64,000 nucleotides of DNA, from positions 930,001 through 994,000 of the forward strand of contig WIUZ02000010.1 of assembly GCA_015956445.1 (NCBI GenBank), given 5' to 3'. Positions 23,625 through 33,064 of the stretch are shown here, piece by piece. The translations under genes and the position numbers were made by a program. This DNA comes from Thelephora terrestris. Its lineage: Eukaryota; Basidiomycota; Agaricomycetes; Thelephorales; Thelephoraceae. Position 1 is the stretch's first letter. Each line of letters begins with the position of its first letter. The notes under the pieces are model-generated. The model did no database searches, was not told where the DNA came from, and saw only the letters and a program-made list of their open reading frames with translations.

Positions 23625-25721
23625 TCAGAAGAATTCAAGGCCTAGGGCATCTCTGAATTTTCTGAGTTTGACGACCCCAAGGTTCTTTGTCAGGAGATCC
23701 GCGGGATTGTCATCCCCGGGAATGAAATACACTACCACGCGTCCATCATTGATGACTTCGCGAATATAATGATAGCGGATATTGATATGTTTCGACCTCT
23801 TTTCAGTAACCGGGTTTGAGGCGATAAAGATCGAGCCTTGGTTATCTCCGCAGATTGGGATGGCTTTAAGGTCATAGCCGAGCTCCCCCAGAAGGGTATG
23901 CATCCAGACTACTTGGCGGCTACAATCAGAGAGCGCCATGTATTCAGCCTCAGTGGACGACAGCGCAATGGTTTTCTGCGCTCTTGAGGTCCATGAGATG
24001 AGCCCTTTTGCCATCCGGACAAAGTATCCACTTTGGGATCGTCTCTGAGTGGGGTCTGAAGCCCAGTCTGAGTCGGTACAGGCTGAGATACCTTCCCGTG
24101 AATCTCCGTCGTAGGTTAATCGGTATTTTGAAGTCCCGATTAAGTAGCGGCAGATATACAGCGCTTTCTCGACGTGCTCTTTTGACAGGTTTGCAGCATA
24201 TTGTGCAAGTTTAGTAACTGCGAAGGCGATATCTGGTCGGGTACCCAGCATGAGGTATAGTAAGGAACCAATTATGGTTTGGAACCTGCTTCGTCTTTCC
24301 GGGCATGCTACCTCTGTCGACGGAGTCGGTACATACCCGGCCGGGAGAGGGGTTGCTGCAGTTTTAGCATTTTGCATCCCACATCGCTCAAGGACCGTTT
24401 GGAGGTAGGCGCATTGATCTATGGAGATCTTGCTGCCATGTCGGGTGATCCTCATGCGGAGGAAATCGGTTAGGTCCCCTAAATCCCTGGTTTCCCATAT
24501 CTTCATGAACTCCCCCTTGAGCTGCTCCGTAAGCGCTGTGTGGGGTCCGGTAAAGATGGCGTCGTCTACGTAGATTAACGCAATTACGAATCTTCCATCT
24601 TTATCCTGGTAAATGAAGATCCCGGCATCTGAGCTCAAGAATTTGAATTCGAGCTTTTCCATGGACCGTTTCAGGGCTCGCCACCATGCGAGTCCGGCTT
24701 GTTTCAGTCCGTAGAGGGCACATTTTAAGCGGAGAACATGAGTCTCTTTTCCTGGAGCTACGAATCCCTCTGGTTGTTCCATGTAGATCTCCTCGTCGAG
24801 TTCGCCGTATAGGTACGCATTTCGAACATCAAGTCCTTTAAGGACCCATCCTCCGAGTGCGGCCATTGCAAATATTAGGCGCACTGTCTCGAATCGGACA
24901 ACGGGGGAGAACACAGCATCGTAGTCCATTCCCTCAACCTGTGAGAAGCCTTTCGCTACTAAGCGGGCTTTCTTGCGACCATCTGGTTTTTGGTCGAATA
25001 CCCAGCGGTTTTTGATAACCTTGCGGCCTCGAGGGCGCTCTACCAGGTCGTATACTTTGCGCCTGCGAAGAGCTTCCAACTCTTCGTTGCAGGCTGTCCT
25101 CCATTCCTCGAGCTCAGCCTGTGGTAGTGTGGCGATGTCTCGGTATTTCCATTCTTTTGGAGTTTTTCCGTTGGCGGTTGGTGAGACAGCCTTTGAAATT
25201 AAGAGGTTTTGGAGTTCTACTCCCCCTTCCCGGCATAGCCTAGCTAGAAGGGCATCTGCGTCTTCTTCAGGGGTGGTAAATCCGGATGGCTCAACGGATT
25301 TCTCGACCTCATCTTCAGACTCTGACGCCTCTTCAATCTCTTCCTCAGCGGAGGATTCTCTCTCAGGAAGAGGCTGCGTGCTAGGTCCGGGAACTGGTAC
25401 TGCTCCTGAACTTCGCCCGCGCCTAGGTGCTACGGAAAAATCTCCGACAACCTTCTTCCAATCCTTCATACGCTGGGTAGATTTTAATATTTCTACCGGA
25501 TGTTTACTTCCGTAAACATTGCCAGGCTTGGCTGGTACTTTTCGCTCACGCTGAGGCCTCCGAGCCTTGAGCGGTGATGGAGGCAAAATTGCCGGCGGAG
25601 CGGGTGGCGCATCCTCAGGGCCGGAATCAGAGCTAGAGCTGGGGGTAGGTGATCTCGGCGGCTCCGGACTGGGCGCTCTAGATTGCACTGGCGTCTGTGG
25701 CCGTGGTGTGCGCTCAATAGC
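23625..25721 (-). CDS. Copia pol part 2: reverse transcriptase and RNase H
   Basis: The frame is open from just after the in-frame TGA at 25722-25724 to 23625. An acidic Pro/Ser-rich linker leads into the copia RT: WVFDQKPDGRKKARLVAKGF, LDVRNAYLYGELDEEIYMEQ, LKCALYGLKQA, the catalytic YVDDAIF and a thumb. The copia RNase H follows (TDSDWASD, SSTEAEYMALSD, KHINIRYHYIRE and NPADLLTK near the end). All catalytic acidic residues that I can check are present. It is in the same frame as the integrase ORF and separated from it only by that stop. Confidence 0.93.
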   Translation of the reverse strand, partial: AIERTPRPQTPVQSRAPSPEPPRSPTPSSSSDSGPEDAPPAPPAILPPSPLKARRPQRERKVPAKPGNVYGSKHPVEILKSTQRMKDWKKVVGDFSVAPRRGRSSGAVPVPGPSTQPLPERESSAEEEIEEASESEDEVEKSVEPSGFTTPEEDADALLARLCREGGVELQNLLISKAVSPTANGKTPKEWKYRDIATLPQAELEEWRTACNEELEALRRRKVYDLVERPRGRKVIKNRWVFDQKPDGRKKARLVAKGFSQVEGMDYDAVFSPVVRFETVRLIFAMAALGGWVLKGLDVRNAYLYGELDEEIYMEQPEGFVAPGKETHVLRLKCALYGLKQAGLAWWRALKRSMEKLEFKFLSSDAGIFIYQDKDGRFVIALIYVDDAIFTGPHTALTEQLKGEFMKIWETRDLGDLTDFLRMRITRHGSKISIDQCAYLQTVLERCGMQNAKTAATPLPAGYVPTPSTEVACPERRSRFQTIIGSLLYLMLGTRPDIAFAVTKLAQYAANLSKEHVEKALYICRYLIGTSKYRLTYDGDSREGISACTDSDWASDPTQRRSQSGYFVRMAKGLISWTSRAQKTIALSSTEAEYMALSDCSRQVVWMHTLLGELGYDLKAIPICGDNQGSIFIASNPVTEKRSKHINIRYHYIREVINDGRVVVYFIPGDDNPADLLTKNLGVVKLRKFRDALGLEFF

Positions 25722-27929
25722 TCATTCCTTGCCTTTTGAGGAAGGCTTGGGGGTAGGTTTGGAACGCGCTGAGGGTGCTGCGTTATCTTCCTCTTGTCCT
25801 CCTGGAAGGGGACACTGGCAGTCACCGTCTTTGTGACAGTGATGACTGGGTAGGGGTGGCGCAGTAGATTGCAGCCGTGTGTTTCGCCGTACACTGGCAG
25901 TTGGGCACTTGGGAAAGTGCAACTCATCGAAGGTGGCTTGAGCAGCGGAGAAGATGACATTGTTAGGTCCGCGCATAAAGATCCATCCTTTTCCTCCTGG
26001 GTGAGTACCCAGGTAAGTCATTAATTCTGATCGGGGTGCGAGCTTGTTTATCCGCACTTCTTCCGGGATGAAGACGTAGGCTCCGCAGCCGAGGACCCGA
26101 AGATGATCAATCGAAGGCTTATTCCCATTCAATAGTTGGAATGGAGTCTGCCAGTTTAGGCGACGGTTCGGCGTTCGATTGTAGACGTGAGTTGCGTGGT
26201 CAAGGGCGAATTCCCACCAAGACTGAGGGAGGCAAGCCTGCAGCCTCATGGATTCCGCCTTATCCATCAATGTTCGGATGATCCTTTCCGCGCGACCGTT
26301 TTGTTGGTGTGCATGCGGGATAGATTGGAGGATCTCGATCCCTTTTTCCTTGAGCATCGTCGTAAATGTTAGGGACGTGTATTCCCCCCCGGCATCGGAC
26401 ATCCATCGGCGTACTCTCTTCTGGTACTTGGTCTCAACCATAGCCAGGAAGTGCCTGGTAGCCATGAGTGCAGCGTCTTTGGTGCGCAAATTCATGGTCC
26501 AGGCGTGTGAGGTATAGTCGTCGTAGAAGACGATTGAGTACTTGTATTTGCGATAGGATTCAATGGGGAAGGTTTTTAGATCCGAATGGATCAGCTCGAA
26601 AGGGGCGCCTGCTCTGGTGTTGGATGGGGGAAAGGCTTTATTCGTCATCTTTCCTTGCACACATCCAGTGCAGAGGTGCTCTCTTGGGATTTCGACATGA
26701 GGAAAATCCTTGACATGTTTCCCGGCCTTTTGGATCACTTCTTTAGAGGGGTGAGCCAGTCGGCGGTGCATGATTTCAAAATCAGCACTGTAAATGGTCT
26801 CGATTTTAGCAGCAGTAAGATGCGCTTTGAGGAGAGTCCTGATGACGTAAATACTGTCATCCTCGTTTCGAGGGTGGAAGGTAAGAAACTCGGTTTCTTC
26901 TTCGTAAAGTGTGATTTCGCGAGCACTCCCCCTCGAGAAGAGTCCGCTTTTTAGGAACTGACCAAGAGATAATAGCCTATGGGATATATCTGGGACATAG
27001 TAGACAGGGCTCAGTCGAACGGCCTTTTTGTTCATGTAGAGGATCACTGTTCCTTTACCGATAATCGTCGTGAAGCTGGTCGCTGTTCTCAAGGGAATGG
27101 ACTCAATAGCCTCGTACTCTACGAAATCGTTCATGTCAAAAGTAAAGTGCCGGGATGCTCCGGAGTCGAGCATCCACACGGCCTCAGTTTCACTCGGGGC
27201 GGAGAGGGTATGACAAATATATTTTGAAGCAACTACTGAAGAACTACATATGTCTTCAGGTGCTGTGGAGTCGTTAGTTTCGTCACTCAACACTAAATTT
27301 GTTTCATACCTTCCGCCAAGGCCAGACGGGCCGGCAACCGACGCGGGGGACGTAACATCCATTTCATCTCCTGACCATCCCAGACTCACCTCATCCTCCT
27401 CAGGCGGGGTACGCGCCTTTTTCCGGGGGCAAGGGTCGATTGTCTGCTCACAGGAGCGCTCTAACCTTTTGAGGGTCTCGACTGTGGGCTGAACGCCTAT
27501 TCGTGTCGAGAGGTCCCTCGCCTTCTGGACGGAGGGGTAGATGGAGGGAGTCCCCGCACCTTCGCGATGGAGGTGGGGGGGTCGTTGAGGAAATGCCGCC
27601 ATGGAGGCAAAGCCAAAGTCCATGGTCGACATGCTGGAGGAGGAGGGGACCGGAGTTTTGTGGAGGGGGAGGAGCAGGCATAGGTGAGAACTCTTCCGTC
27701 TGCTGGGCCTGCTGGAATTTTCCTCGTCCACCTCTTTGTCCTCGACGGTTACGTCCGCGGCCTCCTTGGCCCTGGGGCTGACTCCCGTCGTGCTGCTGCT
27801 GCTGCTGGAAATTGGGGTTTCCAGGGGCGCGCTGCACGTTGGACAGCCTGTGGGCCTGCTGTTTGCCTTTACCATTGGACGTTTGTTCCCATGCGAGGAT
27901 GATTGACCGCCGAAGACCGTCCGTATCAA
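25722..27929 (-). CDS. Copia pol part 1: protease and integrase
   Basis: The translation contains the aspartic protease site WMLDSGASRHFT, the integrase zinc site (H-x4-H in MHRRLAHPSKE, then C-x2-C in LCTGCVQGK) and the catalytic core D-D-35-E (LIHSDLKTF, WMSDAGGEY, QQNGRAERIIR). The GKGWIFM segment and a long low-complexity linker end at a TGA at 25722. The first 150 or so codons overlap gag in another frame and are probably not translated in this frame. The true pol start is near 27670, where gag and pol frames switch. Confidence 0.9.
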   Translation of the reverse strand: MIRTVFGGQSSSHGNKRPMVKANSRPTGCPTCSAPLETPISSSSSSTTGVSPRAKEAADVTVEDKEVDEENSSRPSRRKSSHLCLLLPLHKTPVPSSSSMSTMDFGFASMAAFPQRPPHLHREGAGTPSIYPSVQKARDLSTRIGVQPTVETLKRLERSCEQTIDPCPRKKARTPPEEDEVSLGWSGDEMDVTSPASVAGPSGLGGRYETNLVLSDETNDSTAPEDICSSSVVASKYICHTLSAPSETEAVWMLDSGASRHFTFDMNDFVEYEAIESIPLRTATSFTTIIGKGTVILYMNKKAVRLSPVYYVPDISHRLLSLGQFLKSGLFSRGSAREITLYEEETEFLTFHPRNEDDSIYVIRTLLKAHLTAAKIETIYSADFEIMHRRLAHPSKEVIQKAGKHVKDFPHVEIPREHLCTGCVQGKMTNKAFPPSNTRAGAPFELIHSDLKTFPIESYRKYKYSIVFYDDYTSHAWTMNLRTKDAALMATRHFLAMVETKYQKRVRRWMSDAGGEYTSLTFTTMLKEKGIEILQSIPHAHQQNGRAERIIRTLMDKAESMRLQACLPQSWWEFALDHATHVYNRTPNRRLNWQTPFQLLNGNKPSIDHLRVLGCGAYVFIPEEVRINKLAPRSELMTYLGTHPGGKGWIFMRGPNNVIFSAAQATFDELHFPKCPTASVRRNTRLQSTAPPLPSHHCHKDGDCQCPLPGGQEEDNAAPSARSKPTPKPSSKGKE

Positions 27930-28524
27930 GCTTAGCTAGGTCCTCCGTCTGGCATATTGCCTGAGGGATGTTGTTATAAGACGGAGGTAGCTTCGACATG
28001 AGCATCATTGTTTTGATGAAAGGTGGGATGACGGCATCCTTTCCGTTGCTCTCGAGTCGGCTGATGTGGGAGGCGAACTTGTCTAAGGCGGGCGTGGGGT
28101 CTTGTCCTTCGAGGATTCTGACCTCCATCGCATGTTTGAACTCCAGGTAGATACCGATGATACCCGGCTTTCCATACTCCTTCTCGATTGCCTTGAGAAG
28201 GTTGGCAGCGTTGGTCTCAGTTCGGTACTTGTACTGGATGTCCGGTACAAGGCGCAGGAGGATGTTGCCGAGGGCTTTATCATTTGCCTCGGCCCATGCC
28301 TCTACTTCGTCCTGGTTATCAGTGCCTTCCTGTGCCTGAGTCAATAAATTGTTCTCGGCGTCATAGGTGGCTTCGACTTTTGGCCATACCTCGAGGGTAG
28401 GTTCCTGTTTTTGAATGGTCCTCCATTGTCCTTGCGACATCAGATATGAGCACATTGGTCCGGCCCACTGTTGGTAGTTTGGGCCGGAGAGGACGGGGAC
28501 GAGGGAAGTGAGTTGAGAAGACAT
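27448..28524 (-). CDS. Copia gag
   Basis: The start ATG 28524 opens with LVPVLSGPNYQQWAGPM, the typical copia gag (UBN2) start, followed by the helical capsid-like region. In place of a CCHC knuckle there is an RG-rich basic segment (QGGRGRNRRGQRGGRG) that may bind RNA. The last 70 or so codons of the frame overlap pol and look like out-of-frame reading of the protease leader. A +1 shift in the CTC-repeat region near 27645-27665 would join gag to pol, as in Ty1; an intron or a simple mutation are alternatives. Confidence 0.9.
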   Translation of the reverse strand: MSSQLTSLVPVLSGPNYQQWAGPMCSYLMSQGQWRTIQKQEPTLEVWPKVEATYDAENNLLTQAQEGTDNQDEVEAWAEANDKALGNILLRLVPDIQYKYRTETNAANLLKAIEKEYGKPGIIGIYLEFKHAMEVRILEGQDPTPALDKFASHISRLESNGKDAVIPPFIKTMMLMSKLPPSYNNIPQAICQTEDLAKLDTDGLRRSIILAWEQTSNGKGKQQAHRLSNVQRAPGNPNFQQQQQHDGSQPQGQGGRGRNRRGQRGGRGKFQQAQQTEEFSPMPAPPPPQNSGPLLLQHVDHGLWLCLHGGISSTTPPPPSRRCGDSLHLPLRPEGEGPLDTNRRSAHSRDPQKVRALL

Positions 28525-28895
28525 TTGTTTTGGGAGGTGGAAGTCCTGCAACCAAAAACAAGTTTCATCAGTTATTTGAACGCTTCTATGCCAAATGCAA
28601 TGAAAGAGGGAAGAAACAGTCTTTCCCTTTTAAGGACTACTTTAGTGAAAGGTTTATTGCATATTGCCTCAGCCCACACCGTCGGTAGATGTTAATCGAC
28701 TACCCTCCCCTGTGGGGTCTACGAATGTGTGTCGTGCTCAGCTTAGCCAATCACTGTTTCATCCCCTCTTGGGGTTTTGACTTTTCTGAGTCCCCTTCCT
28801 GCGCGGTGGATAGCGCAGTGGCAGCCCTTTAAGGCGCACTGAGGTAAGGATAGAGCCTGTCCAAGCGCAGCCACAAGGGCGCAGAATGGAACACA

Positions 28896-28918
28896 GGGCG
28901 TAGCTCGGGCTCATAACC
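28896..28918 (-). other. Primer binding site matching a half initiator tRNA
   Basis: Directly inside the 5' LTR the minus strand reads GGTTATGAGCCCGAGCTACG. This is the reverse complement of the 5' half of initiator tRNA-Met up to the anticodon loop (...GGGCTCATAACC). Copia of Drosophila uses the same kind of cleaved tRNA fragment as primer. Confidence 0.8.
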
Positions 28919-29272
28919 TGTTGAGCAGGTAGAGTATATTCTATACTACTACATGGCGTACTCTAGTCCTTACCTGAGAGGGGAAGATATAGTAGTGCAA
29001 GTGGGAGAGAGAGAGAGAGAAGCGAGTGATTGATCTATCTACACATGAGGGGTATATATATCTATCTACTCTATTGGTGTCACAACTGTATAGCGTGACT
29101 GATGCAGGGTCCGTGCGGTGGCTTAAGGCACACGCGCGTCATACCGATCGATTGGATCACTGATGTGATACCGCCCCTTCGGGTCGCTTATTCAGCGCTC
29201 TCCGGCATCGGCTCTCGCATGAAGCGGTGGAGCCGGTTGACCCGTTGCCGGGCACAGACCTCCGGTTCAACA
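28919..29272 (-). repeat. Copia 5' LTR
   Basis: This is a 354-bp LTR with TG...CA ends, matching 20766-21119 with one visible base difference. It is followed by the CTTTG target duplication. Confidence 0.95.
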
Positions 29273-29528
29273 CTTTGAGGCTCACCCCACAGGCTAGACA
29301 CTTGACCTGCTTGCCTGTGGTCTCAATATGTCGCCTGCAATCCCACCGTCCTCGGAAGTCTTTGTTGCATACGCTACAGCGCCATTTCTTCCGGATGCGG
29401 TCGAATACGGGAGTGGCTTTACGGCAATCTGGTTTGTGAGATGTTTTGTGATGCTCTAGGCCGACAGAGGCTTGAGAGGGTGATGGCGATGGAAACAAGG
29501 GGAAAAGAAGGTCGTTCCTGGGATACAT
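29273..29528 (-). pseudogene. Zinc-finger paralogue, 5' fragment (broken by copia)
   Basis: The minus strand encodes DCRKATPVFDRIRKKWRCSV, then CNKDF, RRH and CLACGVSLK, closely matching the gene at 18027-18667. The frame then runs into the copia LTR, and the rest of the gene lies at 20669-20765. The upstream exon of the intact paralogue has no obvious match here, so this copy may have had another start. Confidence 0.8.
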
Positions 29529-29632
29529 CAGCCAATCGTGAAAAGTCCCGCAATAAATTGTAGCGTGGTGAAAGGAATGTAATCACCCATCAGCCTTGCG
29601 ATTACTGGACCTGTTGAGCAGGTAGAGTATAT

Positions 29633-29673
<41 letters not shown>

Positions 29674-29674
<1 letters not shown>

Positions 29675-29820
29675 GTGTAGCGACGAGCGCTTGTGTTGCA
29701 GGGGAGGGATCCCCCCCGCATTGTCAGTTCAAATTCCACCCGGAGGAAATGCTTTACGCACTCGTTGCGGTTCAGCGCAACGTTGTGTGGGACTCCCGGT
29801 GTATAGATAGCCGAAGTTTC
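29674..29820 (-). other. LINE 3' UTR
   Basis: These 147 bp lie between the ORF2 stop (29821-29823) and the A tail. They contain a tRNA B-box-like string, AGTTCAAATTCC, with no matching A box. Confidence 0.7.
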
Positions 29821-29945
29821 TTACCTGTCTGGCCGTCTTGCTCGGATACCCACTAAAACCCCCTTTAATCTGAACCAGTTCGGTGGAAGGCTTTCGCCGT
29901 CCTGGAGGCAGTGTCTCCATGTCGCCTTGACCAGCTTCTCATTGA
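29821..29945 (-). CDS. LINE ORF2, C-terminal end
   Basis: After excising the nested element, ORF2 continues here with KLVKATWRHCLQDGESLPPN, WFRLKGVLVGIRARRPDR and a stop. This is the standard end of Tad1-like ORF2 proteins. The ATTGA next to the element is the duplicated target. Confidence 0.88.
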
Positions 29946-30967
29946 TGTCAGGGCCACTCTACCCCAACAACTACCAGTGCACTGAGCCGACTCCGCAGAG
30001 TACTCACTAGTCTAACTAGCTTGTGAGAGAACGATCACGTCTCTATTCTTCCGGTAGGTTGTCCGAGGTCACTACAAGTCAGGTCGAAATCCTAAAGAGA
30101 AACCCAACCTAAACCGTACTTCGTTCGGTTTAACAAGCAAGGGTTGATCCCTACAGCAGGATTGATGACTCCACCAGTTGATCGACTGGACGCTCGAGGT
30201 GTTCTAATATGACTGCTGGGAGTCTATAGTTACGAGGCGCAGTTGACGCGCAGAGTGGGAGGGAGAGCAGATGGGGGGGATGTCTTGGATCAAACAAGAA
30301 ACTCTGACTTGTCCTTAACTGCAACTGGGCTGAGAAGGGCAGAGGATTTCCTGAGGTAACAAAACTAAGGTACTACGATACAGCCACAGTTGCTACTTAT
30401 ACTAAAGGAGTGGCCATGACGTCAATACCCTAATATACCCTTATCAAGTCCGAACAAAGGGAGATAAGGAGTGTGAGAACGCTAAGTAAGGGAAGCGAAC
30501 AAATGTGACGCATGGGAGAATAAAGGACAAAGGGCCTTACTAGCGTGTGAAGGATTGCATAAAAGATAAGGAATGTCCGCATGAAACATAGGGGTAAAGA
30601 TAACACTAGTCCTAAAAGAAAAAGGGGCATGGGGTCATGAAAGTTTGTACCTGGGGATCACACCCAAGGGTCAGGTGGCAATCTCCCTTTACATAGTTGT
30701 ACCAGCGGATTCGGGAGTAGAGCCATGCAAACATCCCTTGTTGTCTGTAGGCGGTAACAGCATCACGGACTAGTGGCAACCTCAACGTACGTCCGAACAT
30801 GAGGAGGTCGGGCCTAGACTCATGGGACATGAGGGATTACAGATTCGCCGGCGTTTCACGCTAACGGCTACTCCACATGCGCTGAGCTAACCAGAAGGAT
30901 CCTAAGGCGATGCTTCTGAATAGCGGCGAGTCCTTCCTCCGGTTAGGAGACTGTGATGTGACTGTCC

Positions 30968-31258
30968 ACGTGTGTGATCAGGGTCCAGGGTTGATCGTAA
31001 TCGTAAAGTCATGAGGGGTCGTAAAAAGGGGTTCGTGATGTCATAAAGGGGTCATCAGGGTCTTGAGACCTATTTTTAGTGCGCGCGCGTTCTAGGCGTT
31101 CCGGAACGAAGTTCTTCCAAGGCCGTCCCGCGGGCCGAGGTGTCAGCTTGATGTAGTAAGCCAACGATGATGGTACAGGGGCGGAAGTTGATGTGACCCG
31201 GACCAATGAGGTTCGTCGAGGTAGGTCACGTGAAGGATCACCGATCTAGGCTATAAGA
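30968..31258 (+). promoter_or_regulatory. Promoter of the 3.3-kb element's gene
   Basis: Before ATG 31325 the sequence shows a TATA box (TATAAGA at 31252), a CCAAT box (31203), CACGTG E-boxes (about 30968 and 31228), three AGGGG stress elements (31014, 31027, 31047) and a near-CRE TGATGTCAT (about 31037). All are kept in copy 2. Binding by factors is inferred from consensus only. Confidence 0.5.
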
Positions 31259-31324
31259 AGGACGTCTTCTTGGAGCCATCCTTGATCAGCAACACCAGCA
31301 ACTTCCCCATCATCTTACCAAAAC

Positions 31325-33064
31325 ATGTCCTTCCCCAACAACCATACCTACAAAGTCGCCAATGGTATCTCCACCATCTCTCGCATTGACCGTCGTGCCG
31401 CCGCTCGCAAGTCCTACGCCTGTGCGGCTGGGACTCCCTATACCACGGATGACCAGGTATGGGGGAGACCTAGAGCTTCGTGTGTTCGCACTAACGCCTT
31501 CCTCTAGGTAGAGGAACGTTCTTTCGGGCATTGATGTCCAGCTAACGGCTTCTAGATCTTGGAGGTCGTCACGGAGGTGGACGCCGAACGTCTCAGGGAG
31601 ACGATGCCTCATTTGATGGGGTTAACCTGGGACGATGAGCTCTGGGTCCGCACGATCATTGCCGAGAAGGTGGCTTTCCGAATGAGGGGTAGGTTTGGGG
31701 AGCTGGAGCATCCGATCAAGAAGGAGCTCTGGTACACCCTTCAGAGGGGAATCTACGATCAGGACCTATTGGAGCACGGAGCTACCGTTCCTCGGGCCGT
31801 CCGTCATGCTACCGCTTCTACTAGCCTCTTGTGGTCGCTCGTTCGGGAGGGAGAAAGCCGGGTAGGTTTTCTGTCTGAATATTCAAGTATGACTCTCTAC
31901 TAATCAGACTGCCTAGGTTGAACGATTGGAGCGGGAGGTAAAGGAAGCGAAGGCAGACGTCCTTCGTCTATCAGCAGAGGGTCTTCAATTGAAGGAGACC
32001 TTGGCGACCTTCCAGCAGGGGACGAACGAGGCGTTGGAGGCAATGGTCGCCAACCATCAAGAGTTGATTGCAGGGTTGAAGGTTCGGGACAACAACATCA
32101 AGGGGGCGTTGGCCAGGAGGGATGAAAAGGTAGCTTTCCTCATCTCGAAGATGAAATGAGGGAAGCTGACACTTCTTCTAGACGGAGGAACTCGAGAACG
32201 TGGTGGCTGTGTTGACGGCGCAGGTCGAGTCTTTGCAGGACAAGACCTGTAACTGCAAGGAGGGTCCCAAATTGGTTGGTGAGGGGACTGCCGATGTTCC
32301 GTTCGAGCTGGAGTACGCCGACGAGGTGGTACTCCCATCGCCTAACCCGTCGTCCTATGCGACGCCTCCGATCGAGAACGCGGTTCCCGTTCCGACTCCG
32401 GCTCCGGCTTCCACCTTGGCCGCTTCCGACAAGGAGAACTGTGGGCGCTGCGTTTTGCAGCCGATCCATCAGTTGGTGAAGATCGAGGATGAGGTCATGG
32501 AGGTTGACCGAGCTGAAGACGCTCCGAGGGTCGCCGAGGTACGTCCGGTGACTAAGGGGCAACGTTGCAAACGCTCTCGACGCCGTCTTGCTCATCGCAT
32601 GGCTCCGTCGGCTAATCCTTACCCTCGACCAGTTGAGTCGGATGGTGACCAGTCTGGTCGAGGTGGAGGACGAGAGTTCCGCTATCGGGTCAACCGTCCC
32701 TACCGACAGGTCGAGTCGGAGATCCAGCTTCGCCACCAGCTTCGACTCGCAAGACAGGATTCCGCCCAGGGGTCCGACGAGGGAGACGGAGGGTCGCTTG
32801 CCGACTACGTCGATAGTGCTGTCGAGCAGTCACCCGGTGATGGAGATGTGGGACCAGGTGTTCCGCAGTTCGGTGACATCTGGGAGGCTGATCGGTCCGC
32901 TCGAAGGCATCTCTTCCTATCGGCTTGAACTAGTTGTTCAGCTGAGTGCCGAAGATGGTGACGCCATGTTCGGGGAGGTCCTAGCTAGGAGGGGCCAGCA
33001 CTACGATCTCCGGGACGGACAGTTGATGACCTTTAGGCCTGCCGTAGATAGAGTTGACTTTTGA
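31325..33064 (+). CDS. Accessory coiled-coil protein of the 3.3-kb element, copy 1
   Basis: Exons 31325-31456, 31556-31861, 31917-32129 and 32182-32928 join in frame to 465 aa. If a 34-nt intron at 32873-32906 is also removed, a fifth exon (32907-33064) gives 499 aa, favoured by synonymous changes between the two copies. No known domain is seen. The N-terminus is short and basic (SFPNNHTYKV). A conserved helical block with WDDELWVRTIIAEKVAFRMR follows, then a coiled coil (about residues 147-250), a CNC/CGRC cysteine pair, a Pro-rich stretch, a basic patch (CKRSRRR) and an acidic end. Nuclear or RNA-binding roles are possible but are only inferred. Introns 2 and 3 form hairpins. Confidence 0.75.

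Larger units (their letters stand above)
20766..29272 (-). mobile_element. Full-length Ty1/copia LTR retrotransposon with accessory gene
   Basis: The 8507-bp element has 354-bp LTRs at 20766-21119 and 28919-29272 that start TGTTGA and end TCAACA. A CTTTG duplication flanks it at 20761-20765 and 29273-29277. The LTRs differ by a single base that I can see, so the insertion is young. It is read on the minus strand: LTR, primer site, gag, protease-integrase, RT-RNase H, a spliced accessory gene, polypurine tract, LTR. The integrase-before-RT order and the motifs place it in copia. It disrupts a zinc-finger gene. Unusual points are the extra gene, an in-frame stop between integrase and RT, and a gag/pol frame change. 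Confidence 0.95.

Noticed and set aside
28808-28822. tRNA A-box-like TAGCGCAGTGG near the copia primer site
   Set aside because: No B box or cloverleaf follows; probably chance in the copia leader.
29674-29760. Possible tRNA-derived SINE after the T run (B-box-like AGTTCAAATTCC)
   Set aside because: It is the 3' UTR and A tail of the LINE on the minus strand, as shown by the TSD and the ORF2 end; no A box fits.
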